Source: CAYUNT01 sp964446285 (GTDB taxonomy: Bacteria > Sumerlaeota > Sumerlaeia > SLMS01 > CAYUNT01). From it: a stretch of DNA of 30,158 bases. The position numbers and the translations under genes are program-made. This document shows, in pieces, positions 6,280 through 14,935 of this stretch; position 1 is the stretch's first letter; every line of letters starts with the position of its first letter. Location of the stretch: assembly GCA_964446285.1 (NCBI GenBank), contig CAYUNT010000032.1, positions 1 to 30,158 of the forward strand, in the 5' to 3' direction. Under the pieces are notes generated by a model that was not told the origin of the DNA, searched no databases, and worked only from the letters and a program-made list of their open reading frames with translations.

Positions 6280-9200
6280 ATGAATCGATCACAAATCCGC
6301 AGGCCGAAAAATCTATTCTTAGGCGCAGAGTATTCGCGCTGTTGCGGCGCGCAAAGGGCACTTGCTGTTTCTGCGTGGCTTTTTGCGTCCGCGGCGGCCG
6401 CCTGGGCGCTTGGAGGGGTTTCAGCCGAGGCGGACAAATCGGCCGCAGGAACCTCGTCTGCGTCGTCATCCTCGGCGTCGGCGTCGGACTCCGCTTCTGC
6501 ATCCGCGCCGCTGCTTTTTGAGGCACGCGGCGTTCGGATCGCCGCCTCCGACTGGGCCGATTCTGATCCGGCGCGTGTGCGTGAAAATATCGCCCGCCTC
6601 ATCGAAAATGCCGCCAAGGCCGGGATGAATCTGGTTTTGTTTCAGGCGCGGGCCGACGGCGAAGCCCTTTATCCAAGCGAGATCGAACCGCGTTCCGCAC
6701 GCCTCGGGGGAGGTGGCGGGGCGGCGGATTTTGACCCGGTGGCCTTCGCCTTGGCGGAATGCAAACGCCACTCCATGCAATTGCACGCATGGATTCCGGC
6801 ATTTTCTGTGTGGGATTGCGCGCGCAAGGATCGCCCTTCCGACCCGCGCCATATTCTCGTGGTCCACGGTGCGGATTCGCCCGATCCGTGGATTTGCTGC
6901 CGGGCGCAGGGAACGCCGCAGGAATGCTTTCCAGCGGGCGATGCCGCCGCCGGTTCCGCCAAGAACGCGCCTTCTGCTCTGTTTATCAGCGCTGGGAACC
7001 CGCGCGCGCAGGCGCACGTCCGCTCCGTGATTCTCGAAGTCGCGGACCGCTATCCGGAGATCGGCGGAATTTATTTGTCGGACGTGGCTTTTCCTGGAGC
7101 GGACCTCATTCACGACAAGGCGAGTGAAGATCGCGCCTCCATTCGCGGAAACCCCAACCATCTCTGGCGTTCTGACTGGCAGCGCGAGCAACTCACGCGT
7201 TTTATTCGCGACATCACCGTCCAGTTGCGCGCGCTTCATCCCCAAATGCTTCTCAGCGCCGGGGCGTCTGGCGTCCACGACCGTTTTGCCTTCGGATTGC
7301 CGGATGATTTTCCCGCCGGGCTGCAGGATCGCTATGAAGACCCGGGCGCATGGGCGCGGCAGGGGCTGGTGGATTTTGTCGTTCCGGAAATTGATCCGCG
7401 CCAGCTCAGCGCGTCGCTGACTTTCGAGAACATTCTTGAGGATTATTACTCGCGCATCAACGAGCCGCGCACCGCTGTGGGGATTGACCTGGGTGGTGCG
7501 GGAAAGGCGTCCGGCGAGCCAGCGGAAGAAACCACAAAACAGGCGGATTCACTGTTCGCGCGCATGAATCACGCTTCGCAAACCAGCTGCATCGGGCTGA
7601 TTCTTCTTACGCCGCGCGTGCTGAACGATGCCGCTTTGCGCGATCGGCTTCATGCGGAGGTTTTCTCGAAGGCGGCGCAATTTCCGCCGTTCATTCCAAA
7701 TCGCGACGCCAAATCCGGCATGATTCTGGGAACGGTCCGTGGATTGGGCGCCGCGCCGGTTGTGGACGCCGTTGTGGGCATTGAGGGCGACCCGGGGCGG
7801 CGCGCCGTTACGTCGGGCGATGGCGTATTCACGATCTGGGGTGTTGCGCCCGGCAAAAAGTCCGTAGCCATCGAAGTGCCAGGCGAACCAGCGCGCATCG
7901 AAGAAACTCAGGTGGAAAGCGGGAAAGTCAGCGCCATCGACATATCGCTCGAAACGCCCGCGAAACCACCTGCTGTTGTTTTTGATCTTCTCGATCCCGA
8001 AGAGGGCAAACTCGAAACCACGCGCGAGTTTTTCAACGTCCTGGGGCGGGCGCGTCCGGGAGCGAAGGTGCTTGTGGGCGGCGAAGAGGCGATCGTGCTG
8101 CCCACAGGCGTTTTTGTGCGCGATAAAATCGGACTCGAAATGGGCGCGAACACATTTGAAATCGTCGTAACGGAATCCTCGGGCCAATCCGCCCGCAAAA
8201 CAATTGCCGTTACGCGAACGGCCGCCGCGACGCCGACGCCGCTTCCCCCATCGCGCCCTCTGTTTATCGACGAGGATTCGCTCAGTCCCAACCAGGAAGT
8301 CCGGCTTGCACCGGGCGAGGCGCTCGAAGTGGGATTTCGCGGCGCGCCGGGGAATATAGCGGAATTCTTATGCCCCGAGGGCCGGTGGATGCGTCTTGAC
8401 GAGGAATCCCAAGGACTCGACACGCCGACGGGCGTTTATCGCGGCCTGTATGTTCCTGCGGCCTCGCGCGAGTGCGGAGCCTACACAATGCGCTTCCGCC
8501 TGCGAGCCGCGTCAGAGACTCAGAAGCCCCCGGATGCCGCCAAACCCACCGAAGCGTCGGCAGGCGCGGACGCTGATGCGAATTCCAAGGATGATATGGG
8601 AATCATCACGCTGGATTCCAAATTCGCACTTGGGGTGTATGGCGTGGAGCGCATCCGCCAGGTCCGCGTGAAAGACGACATCGGACACCTCCTTGCCGGG
8701 TTGCACACTGTGCGTCTGGGCGGCCCGTATCTTTCCGAGTTGCCCACGGGCGTCATCCTGCGCGTGATTGGCCGGCGCGGCGGACATTATCATGTGCGTC
8801 TTGTCCCGTCGCTCGATGCATGGATTCCCATGGACGAAGTGGAGGCCGTGCCGCCCGCCTCGCCCATCCCGCATCTTGTTTTTGCCAGCGTGGAAGCAAC
8901 TGGCGACGAGACGGATGACATTCTCAGCATTCCATACTCGTCGAGGATTCCCTTTGCGGTGCGGCCTGTTCGCGGGCCGGACGGTCAAGCGGCGCTCGAA
9001 GTGGATTTGTGGGGCGCTCATTATGCGCAAACCTGGCTTTCGCACAAGGCGCGCGCAAAGATCATTCGCGAAGTCACCGCGGAGCAAGTTGCCGAGGATC
9101 ATCTCCGGCTGCACGTCGTGCTCAAAACGCGCCAGCTCTGGGGCTATCGCGTCGAGGCGAAGGAGTCGTCCATCAGCATCCGCCTCCGCCGCCCGCCCGC

Positions 9201-9858
9201 CGCGCTGGCGAATTTCAAGCCGGAATCAAAGGATTCGCCATTGCGCGGGCTTGTGGTTGGCCTCGAAGCGGGCCACGGCGGCTCGGGAAGCGGGGCGATT
9301 GGCGTCAGCACGGGCGTGAACGAAAAGGACATCAACCGCTGGAATGTGGACGTGCTGCGCCAGGAACTCGAACGCCTTGGCGCGCGGGTAATCGACTGCC
9401 GGCGGGGCGATGAAAATCCCACGCTTGCGGAACGCATCCGCCGCGCCGAGGACGCCAACGCCGACCTCTTTATCAGCGTCCATTCGAACGCGGCGGGCAC
9501 GAGCGGCGGATACCGGCGCGTGTCGGGCACGAGCACTTACTATAAGTGGATTTCCGACCGTGATTTCGGCGAGACCATTCACCAGCGCCTGCTGGCGCGC
9601 ACTGGATTGGGCGATTTCGGCAACGTCGGCGATTTCAACTACACGCCTATCCGGACCACCTGGATGCCCGCCATGCTGGTCGAGGTAGCGTTCATGAGCA
9701 ATCCAGAGGATGAGGCGCATTTGCTCGATCCGGCCTTCCGCGAGCAGGTGGCGCTGGCAGTTCGGGAAGGGACCGAGGATTTCCTGCGCGCGGCTCTGGC
9801 GTCGGATGCGCAGTTCGCAAACAAGCCGGAGAGCACGGCGGGGGAAGCCAAGAAATGA
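6280..9858 (+). CDS. Secreted GHL10 glycoside hydrolase-like / N-acetylmuramoyl-L-alanine amidase fusion
   Basis: A 1192-residue exported protein. The ATG at 6280 is chosen because GGGAG lies 6 nt upstream and a signal-peptide-like hydrophobic stretch follows (about residues 27-45). Next come a Ser/Ala linker, a GHL10 (YngK-like) TIM-barrel region (about 79-470), a carboxypeptidase-regulatory-like beta domain (480-557), a Big-like domain (563-645), a less clear beta region, an SH3-like segment (803-857), an AMIN-like strand region, and a C-terminal Amidase_3 domain (987-1182). The zinc and catalytic residues are all visible: His999, Glu1015, His1068 and Glu1135 (EAGHGG, NEKD, SVHSN, LVEVAF). 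Amidase_3 enzymes cleave the MurNAc-L-Ala bond of peptidoglycan. The GHL10 part suggests an added glycan activity. The ATG of the kinase gene overlaps its TGA. Confidence 0.9.
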   Translation: MNRSQIRRPKNLFLGAEYSRCCGAQRALAVSAWLFASAAAAWALGGVSAEADKSAAGTSSASSSSASASDSASASAPLLFEARGVRIAASDWADSDPARVRENIARLIENAAKAGMNLVLFQARADGEALYPSEIEPRSARLGGGGGAADFDPVAFALAECKRHSMQLHAWIPAFSVWDCARKDRPSDPRHILVVHGADSPDPWICCRAQGTPQECFPAGDAAAGSAKNAPSALFISAGNPRAQAHVRSVILEVADRYPEIGGIYLSDVAFPGADLIHDKASEDRASIRGNPNHLWRSDWQREQLTRFIRDITVQLRALHPQMLLSAGASGVHDRFAFGLPDDFPAGLQDRYEDPGAWARQGLVDFVVPEIDPRQLSASLTFENILEDYYSRINEPRTAVGIDLGGAGKASGEPAEETTKQADSLFARMNHASQTSCIGLILLTPRVLNDAALRDRLHAEVFSKAAQFPPFIPNRDAKSGMILGTVRGLGAAPVVDAVVGIEGDPGRRAVTSGDGVFTIWGVAPGKKSVAIEVPGEPARIEETQVESGKVSAIDISLETPAKPPAVVFDLLDPEEGKLETTREFFNVLGRARPGAKVLVGGEEAIVLPTGVFVRDKIGLEMGANTFEIVVTESSGQSARKTIAVTRTAAATPTPLPPSRPLFIDEDSLSPNQEVRLAPGEALEVGFRGAPGNIAEFLCPEGRWMRLDEESQGLDTPTGVYRGLYVPAASRECGAYTMRFRLRAASETQKPPDAAKPTEASAGADADANSKDDMGIITLDSKFALGVYGVERIRQVRVKDDIGHLLAGLHTVRLGGPYLSELPTGVILRVIGRRGGHYHVRLVPSLDAWIPMDEVEAVPPASPIPHLVFASVEATGDETDDILSIPYSSRIPFAVRPVRGPDGQAALEVDLWGAHYAQTWLSHKARAKIIREVTAEQVAEDHLRLHVVLKTRQLWGYRVEAKESSISIRLRRPPAALANFKPESKDSPLRGLVVGLEAGHGGSGSGAIGVSTGVNEKDINRWNVDVLRQELERLGARVIDCRRGDENPTLAERIRRAEDANADLFISVHSNAAGTSGGYRRVSGTSTYYKWISDRDFGETIHQRLLARTGLGDFGNVGDFNYTPIRTTWMPAMLVEVAFMSNPEDEAHLLDPAFREQVALAVREGTEDFLRAALASDAQFANKPESTAGEAKK

Positions 9859-10307
9859 CCGGCGCGACAGCAGATTCGCAGGCAGCCATGCAGCGAAATT
9901 CGCCTGTCCGGATCACGGCTTCCGCGCCAGGGCGGATATGCCTCTTTGGCGAGCATCAGGATTATCTTGGCCTGCCCGTGATCGCGATGGCCGTTGATCT
10001 GCGGATCGAACTCTGCGGTGAACGTCTGGAAGAAAATCAGGCGGGCGCTGCCGGGGCTGTATTCCAAATCGACATGCCGGACATAGGGCGGAGCGACGTG
10101 CTCGATGCGGGCGCAAGGGGCGGCGCGGGGGGCGGCGATCTGCCTCTGCGACACGGACGCGACTACCTTCCGGCGGCCATCAACGTCCTGCGGCGCGAAG
10201 GCGTCGAGTGGCCGTGCGGCTATAAAATCCGCGTGGAAAGCCGGATTCCGCTCAACAGCGGCGCATCGAGTTCGGCGGCGCTGCAGGGGGCTTGGCTTGC
10301 GTGGTAG
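9855..10307 (+). pseudogene. GHMP sugar kinase (galactokinase-like), N-terminal part before an in-frame TAG
   Basis: The first 150 codons of a GHMP-family kinase. Motif 1 (GRICLFGEHQDY, residues 26-37) resembles the galactokinase signature, and the ATP-binding motif 2 reads PLNSGASSSAA just before the break. The ATG overlaps the stop of the amidase gene (ATGA), so translation is probably coupled. The frame ends at TAG (10305-10307) in the middle of a helix, and the same frame continues without any indel into the segment that ends at 11033. A single change such as TTG or TGG to TAG explains it. Alone, this half lacks motif 3 and should be inactive. A consensus error is possible. Confidence 0.8.
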
Positions 10308-11033
10308 CTGGCGGCAGCGGGCGAGCCGCGCGCGAGCGATCCCATTTTTATCGCGCGTATGGCACATCGGTCCGAGGTTGTCGAATTCGGCTCGCCCGGT
10401 GGCATGATGGATCACTACTCCAGCGCGCTGGGCGGACTGGTTTATATCGACTGCCGCGATCCCGCTGTTCCAACAGCAATTTCATCGCATCCCGGACCTT
10501 TTGTGCTGATCGACTCGAAAACCCCCAAGGACACAAACGCCGTCCTCGGGCGCGTTCGCGGAGCTGTGGCCGAGGCATTCGAGATGGCGGGCGTTTCGTA
10601 TCGCGACATTCCGGCGCGCATCCAGGATTTGGCGGATCACGCGCCGTGGGCCGATGCGCCCGATTCGCCGGCCGGGCGTTATTTGCGCGCCACGGCGGAG
10701 AATTATCAGATCACGCAATCCGCGCGGAAATTGCTCGGGGAGCAGCGGCAAGCGCTCGATTTCGCGCGGCTAGGGCAGTTGCTGAACGAACATCACCAAT
10801 GTCTTTCAGAGGACTTGCACGTTTCCACGCCGCTCATCGATTCGCTGCTCGAACGCGGCCGCGCCGCCGGAGCATTCGGGGGCAAAATCAACGGTTCGGG
10901 CGGAGGGGGATCCTGCTTTCTTCTCACGCCTGAGACGCTGGCGGAAAAACTCGCATCCAATTACCGCGCTTCCGGATACCCTGCATTTGTTGTCCGCACC
11001 GGCCCGGGCGTTCGCGTGGATCAAGAGACTTAG
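10308..11033 (+). pseudogene. GHMP sugar kinase, C-terminal part after the in-frame TAG
   Basis: This continues the frame of 9855-10307 with no shift: LAAAGEPRASDPIFIARMAHRSE directly follows the TAG and fits the GHMP fold. Later motifs are intact, with GSPGGMMDHYSSALGG (the usual G-x-x-x-G-x-x-D-Q/H region) and motif 3 KINGSGGGGSCF near residue 345 of the joined protein. The joined protein would be 392 codons, normal for galactokinase relatives. An ATG at 10359 could start a fragment, but no ribosome site precedes it. Conservation after the stop means the lesion is recent, is an error, or is read through. The sugar substrate is unknown. Confidence 0.8.
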
Positions 11034-11057
11034 CGGTTTACGCCCCTATTCGACAAT

Positions 11058-11093
11058 GTCCCATAGGTCTCATGCGTCTCATAGGTCCCATTA
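11058..11093. repeat. Four in-phase 9-mer tandem repeats
   Basis: GTCCCATAG, GTCTCATGC, GTCTCATAG and GTCCCATTA follow one another exactly at 9-nt steps. Immediately after, AACAAAGACGCAAAG (11100-11114) looks like a piece of the ACCACGAAG family. The array fills the 90-bp gap between the convergent kinase and ccsA genes. Confidence 0.6.
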
Positions 11094-11123
11094 TGGGGAA
11101 CAAAGACGCAAAGCATGGAGGCA

Positions 11124-13148
11124 TCATCCTGGCGAGGCGTAGGAGTGAAGTCCGCCCGCAAACCCAGGCAGATACGACACGCCCAGCCAGGTAATCACCA
11201 CAGCGGCGAATCCGATTAGGGCGGCGAGCGCGGAAATCCGGCCCCGCCACCCAAGCACCATGCGCGCGTGCAAATACGCCGTGTAGATGATCCACGTAAT
11301 CAACGCCCAGGTTTCTTTGGGGTCCCAGCCCCAGAAGCGCCCCCAGGCCGTTTGCGCCCAAACGCCGCCGAGAAAAATTCCCACGGTCAGCAGCGGCCAT
11401 CCCACCTGAATGCAGCGATAAGCGAAGACTTCGAGTTGCTCGCCCGAGGCGAAGGCTCCTCCCCCCTGGGCGCGCCCCGGACAGGCAGCGGCGAAATTCT
11501 CTGCCTCGGAGGGGGATTTTGCGAAAAAGCTTTTCAGGATATACATTCCCGCGAAGAGCGCTGCGACGAGAAACGCCCCGTAAGAGAGCATCATCGCTGT
11601 CACATGGATGTTCAGCCAGTAGGAGTTGAGGACCGCGCGCAGAGCATGGATGCGGGTTTGGTGAAGCGGCAGAAGGCTCACAAGCGTGAGCGCCAGAAAC
11701 CCCCACGCGCCCGCCGCCAGCCCAAACATCGGATGGCGCATTCGAAGCCAAAGCGCCAGCGCGGCCGCCGCCGCTGCCCAGGCCGCGAAAACCACCGACT
11801 CAAACATGTTTGCCAGCGGAAGATAGCCGCTGAGAATCCAGCGCAAGGCGATTGCGGCCGTGTGCGCGGCGAAGGCGGCCCAAAGAAGCGCAAACGCGGC
11901 GCGCATTAACCATCGCGAACCATAAAAGGCCCACAATCCCCAGAATAACACCGAAATCAGATAGACCCACGCGATTTTAGCAAAGGGATGCGTCCCGGCG
12001 TAAAACGTGCGCAAAGAACGCTTCCATGCCGGCGGATACGCCGGCTCGGCGGCCGATGCGGCGGCTTCGAATTCACGAAGCGCGGCGGGGAGGTTGTCTG
12101 TTTTGCCGGTGGCAAACGCCGCGCTCAAGGTGGCGTCCAGCCGATGCGCCGCCGCAAAGAGCGCGCTATTATCTCGCGCTTTCCCTGCTGGGGACACGGC
12201 TTTGGGCTGCGCTTGTGCCGCCGCCTGCGCCAGAGGCATCCATTCGCCCGCTGGATTGTTCGAATCGGGAACCCCCAGCATCGTATCGTGAATTTGCATA
12301 AAGGCATGGATGCGGCTGGTGAATCGCGCGGCGGATTCCGCTCCGGGGCGGTCGCTCGCAACATCCTTTTTTAGAATCTCGATTTGCGCGAGAAGCCGCC
12401 TGTAGGCGCCATCATTTTCTGACATTGCGGCAAGCATCGGTTGGCGCGAATCCCGCGGTAGAAACTCATCGAGTGCGGCCCCGCGCAGTTTGAGCGCGCG
12501 GGCCTGCGCGGCAATGGCCGCCATTTCGCTCAAGGAACGCAGGCGGTCTTCCCGCGCGCCGAAACCATCGAGCGCGCGATGAAGATCATGCCTTCCGGGC
12601 GAGGCAAGATAATCGCGCAGAGAAAGCCATTTCTTTGCCTCTACCAGCCCGAGCGTCCGCGCCAGCCGGGGCGAATCCACCGGAAAAATCTCCGCGCCGA
12701 TCCAGAGTTCCGGTTCATAAATCATAGACAAATACGTGAAAACAGGCGATTGTCCGTGTATGGATTCCCGGCCCGACAGGTCGTTCAGATGAATGCGCGC
12801 GCGTGAAGCCAGCGTCTCGGGAAGGCCGTCGTATTGAACGGCCAGGTTCTGAATCCCTGACCGCAGAAGTGCTCTTTCCAGCGCCGCATTGTGGGGAATG
12901 GTCGCAAGCCGTCCGGTGAGCGCGAGCGTGCCTGTGGTGGAGGGGGAGGAGGGCGGGGAAGAGAGTTGTGAGTTGTGAAAAGAGAGTTGTGAGTTGTGGG
13001 TTGTGGGTTGTGAGGGATTGGCGGATTCGGCGAAAACAGGCGTCCCGGGGGCAGATAGCAATGCCAGCGCCGCGCAGAAAATGAGCGCACAACGCAATCC
13101 TGTCCTCCTAGACGCTCCATAAATCCGTCGTGCGTCGATGGCGATCAT
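11124..13148 (-). CDS. ccsA: Cytochrome c biogenesis protein CcsA (ResC) with long N-terminal extracytoplasmic region
   Basis: A 674-residue membrane protein of System II cytochrome c maturation, which with ResB carries heme across the membrane and attaches it to apocytochromes. The ATG at 13148 overlaps the resB stop (ATGA). A signal-peptide-like helix (ALIFCAALALLSAPG) is followed by about 300 residues of soluble, largely helical sequence, then about eight membrane helices. The tryptophan-rich WWD motif (WGRFWGWDPKETWALITW, about 602-619) and candidate heme-ligand His residues (LNIHVT, YLHARM, LHSYA) are present. CcsA proteins without an extension are about 300-400 residues. A heptamer repeat array lies in frame just after the signal peptide. 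Confidence 0.92.
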   Translation of the reverse strand: MIAIDARRIYGASRRTGLRCALIFCAALALLSAPGTPVFAESANPSQPTTHNSQLSFHNSQLSSPPSSPSTTGTLALTGRLATIPHNAALERALLRSGIQNLAVQYDGLPETLASRARIHLNDLSGRESIHGQSPVFTYLSMIYEPELWIGAEIFPVDSPRLARTLGLVEAKKWLSLRDYLASPGRHDLHRALDGFGAREDRLRSLSEMAAIAAQARALKLRGAALDEFLPRDSRQPMLAAMSENDGAYRRLLAQIEILKKDVASDRPGAESAARFTSRIHAFMQIHDTMLGVPDSNNPAGEWMPLAQAAAQAQPKAVSPAGKARDNSALFAAAHRLDATLSAAFATGKTDNLPAALREFEAAASAAEPAYPPAWKRSLRTFYAGTHPFAKIAWVYLISVLFWGLWAFYGSRWLMRAAFALLWAAFAAHTAAIALRWILSGYLPLANMFESVVFAAWAAAAAALALWLRMRHPMFGLAAGAWGFLALTLVSLLPLHQTRIHALRAVLNSYWLNIHVTAMMLSYGAFLVAALFAGMYILKSFFAKSPSEAENFAAACPGRAQGGGAFASGEQLEVFAYRCIQVGWPLLTVGIFLGGVWAQTAWGRFWGWDPKETWALITWIIYTAYLHARMVLGWRGRISALAALIGFAAVVITWLGVSYLPGFAGGLHSYASPG
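12965..13013. repeat. Heptamer array inside ccsA
   Basis: GTTGTGA/GTTGTGG units occupy 12965-12978 and 12986-13013, with one degenerate unit (AAAGAGA) between them that keeps the 7-nt phase. On the coding strand this gives the Ser/Gln/Thr/His/Asn stretch SQPTTHNSQLSFHNSQL directly after the signal peptide of CcsA. It is the same family as the arms at 1801-1835 and 2021-2069. Confidence 0.8.
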
Positions 13149-14197
13149 TCGGCCTCCGCCTCCAAATGTATTTGCTTGTCCTCTTCCTTTTCCGCTTTCA
13201 CCTCGCGCGCGCCTGCCCGATGCGCGATCTCCAGCAAATGGCGAAAATCCGCCTGGGCGATTTCTTCTGAGGATCGGTGAGGGATCATGGCCAGGCGCAA
13301 GCGGCGGCCTTCCGCGTCCCACAAACCGAAAATATGCCGATGCCGTATGGTAAAAGTGGAAACCACACCCGCGAGAATCAAGCCTACGCCCACCCAGATC
13401 ATCCATAATGCCGGATTGATTTGCGCCACGCTGAGGATGGTTGCGTATCCCTGGGCCGGCCCCATTGCGATCACCCGCCACCCGCCGGAAGGAGGCGTAT
13501 TCGCCGCCGCATCACGAACCAGCACTGGCTTTGCGCCGCCGGATTCCGCCGGGCCAGGCGGGGGCGCATCGTGATTATCGCCGCTGTGAGCTGGGATTAT
13601 GCCCGGCTCGATGATTCCGCTCGCAATGGGCTGATCCGGATTCTGGATTTTCGCAATCGTCCAGCGCCCGCCCGCCTCGCCGCCGCTCACCTCTAACAGC
13701 AAATCCGTATCCGGAATGGGCGCGGGGCAATTGCGTCCGGCGTCCGCCACGCCAACGCGCGCGCCGTCTTTTCCCGCGCCCGGAACCTCGCGCCGCACCT
13801 CGAAATTCCAGCGTTCCACTTCATCAAGCGGAATGCGGGCCGACTGGTGAAAATACAAATCGCCGATTCGCACGCGGTGGTCCATGCGAACGCGTTCAAT
13901 GCGCCTTCCACCGCTGCCATTACCATCGCCCCTATTGCCGACGCCACTACCGCTACTGTTGCCCGGTTCGCGAATTTCAATCCATGAAGAGTAATCGGCC
14001 GGAATGTCGCTGCGCGGATAATTGACCTCATCAAAATCCAGCAGCCGGATGGAGAATCCGCCAGGAATGGGCAGTGGCGCGGAATTTCCGGCTCGAAGCG
14101 ATTGCGAAGGGTCGCGGGGGACAAGCAGGTGGTTCGACACCTCGCCTTCCTCGCAAACCCACTGCGCTTCTCCGAGGATGCGGCCCGTGTGCACCCC
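13145..14197 (-). pseudogene. resB: ResB cytochrome c biogenesis protein, C-terminal part after an in-frame TGA
   Basis: This holds the large extracytoplasmic domain of ResB (Ccs1), which works with CcsA in heme delivery, and the last membrane helix (ALWMIWVGVGLILAGVVSTF) with its cytoplasmic tail. The codon before it is TGA (14198-14200), followed in the same frame by GGG GTG CAC. The frame matches the upstream half exactly. A GTG at 14194 could restart translation, but the product would lack a signal or first helix and would not reach the periplasm. A Gly/Asn/Ser-rich low-complexity run encoded by 13907-13963 looks like a local expansion. Its stop overlaps the ccsA start. Confidence 0.8.
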
Positions 14198-14737
14198 TCA
14201 CGCCCATGCCAGCCCTGCGAGCAAGACGAGAAGAATGCCAGCATGAACCACGACCGGCCCCCACCGGCGCGCAATGCCTCGCTGTCCGCAAAAAGCACCG
14301 CCTTCCGTGCGAAACACCGTGCAGCAACCTGCCAGCGCGCTCTCGACTGCCGCGCGTCCGCCGCGGCTTGCATCTGCTTCCAGCGCCGCTTGATAGACAG
14401 CCTTATCGTAAAAATCGGCATCGCGCCGCAGCATCCGCCGCCAGGGCAAAAGCATCGCCTCTTTGGCATTGGGCCAGGTGGAAACGATCAACTGAACCGC
14501 AAATAGCAAAAGGAGAAACAAAAACCACGGCGCGCCGGTCACATGAAGCCGCGCCTGGAAAATCGCCTCCGCGCCGAGTTGCGGGTCGGCTGCCATCAGC
14601 GAAGCCCGGATGCACGCGATCCCGATTAGCGCCAGCAGGAAAAGTCCAAACTTAATCGAGCGAAATGCCTTCCACACGAAGGCGGCCACCGCAACTCCGG
14701 GAGATTGGACTTTGTCGCAACGAGATTGCGCTGGCAT
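14198..14737 (-). pseudogene. resB: ResB, N-terminal part up to an in-frame TGA
   Basis: Three membrane helices of ResB are visible: FGLFLLALIGIACI, WFLFLLLLFAVQLIV and VVVHAGILLVLLAGLAWA. Between helices 2 and 3 is the usual cytoplasmic loop (LPWRRMLRRDADFY). The segment ends at TGA immediately after helix 3, and the ResB sequence continues in frame after it (GVHTGRILGEAQW). A TGG to TGA change would restore AWAWGVHTG. The start is uncertain. The ATG at 14737 gives a short cytoplasmic lead before helix 1, with no clear ribosome site; the frame is open upstream to 14791. The 198 bp between here and the lipoprotein gene hold nothing I recognise. Confidence 0.75.
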
Positions 14738-14935
14738 GGTATGGTGCGGATAAAAAGGAAACCCTTGGACTTTCCACAACGCAAACTGCACGCCATCTCA
14801 TTCGATGCCGCCCTTGTCTCCCTGCGCGGCTATGCAAATTCGCCCATCCGGAACTGGTTGTGCGCGGAGGCCTTTTGGGCCGCGGCCCCATCCTTCCGCA
14901 CAAGCGCCACTCTCATTCCAGCAAACGGCCTGCGA

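Noticed and set aside
9855..14737. Genome-wide recoding of TAG or TGA
   Set aside because: aspS, aqpZ and the DUF2723 gene end in TAG, and the first reductase, the amidase fusion and ccsA end in TGA, all at positions where the families normally end.
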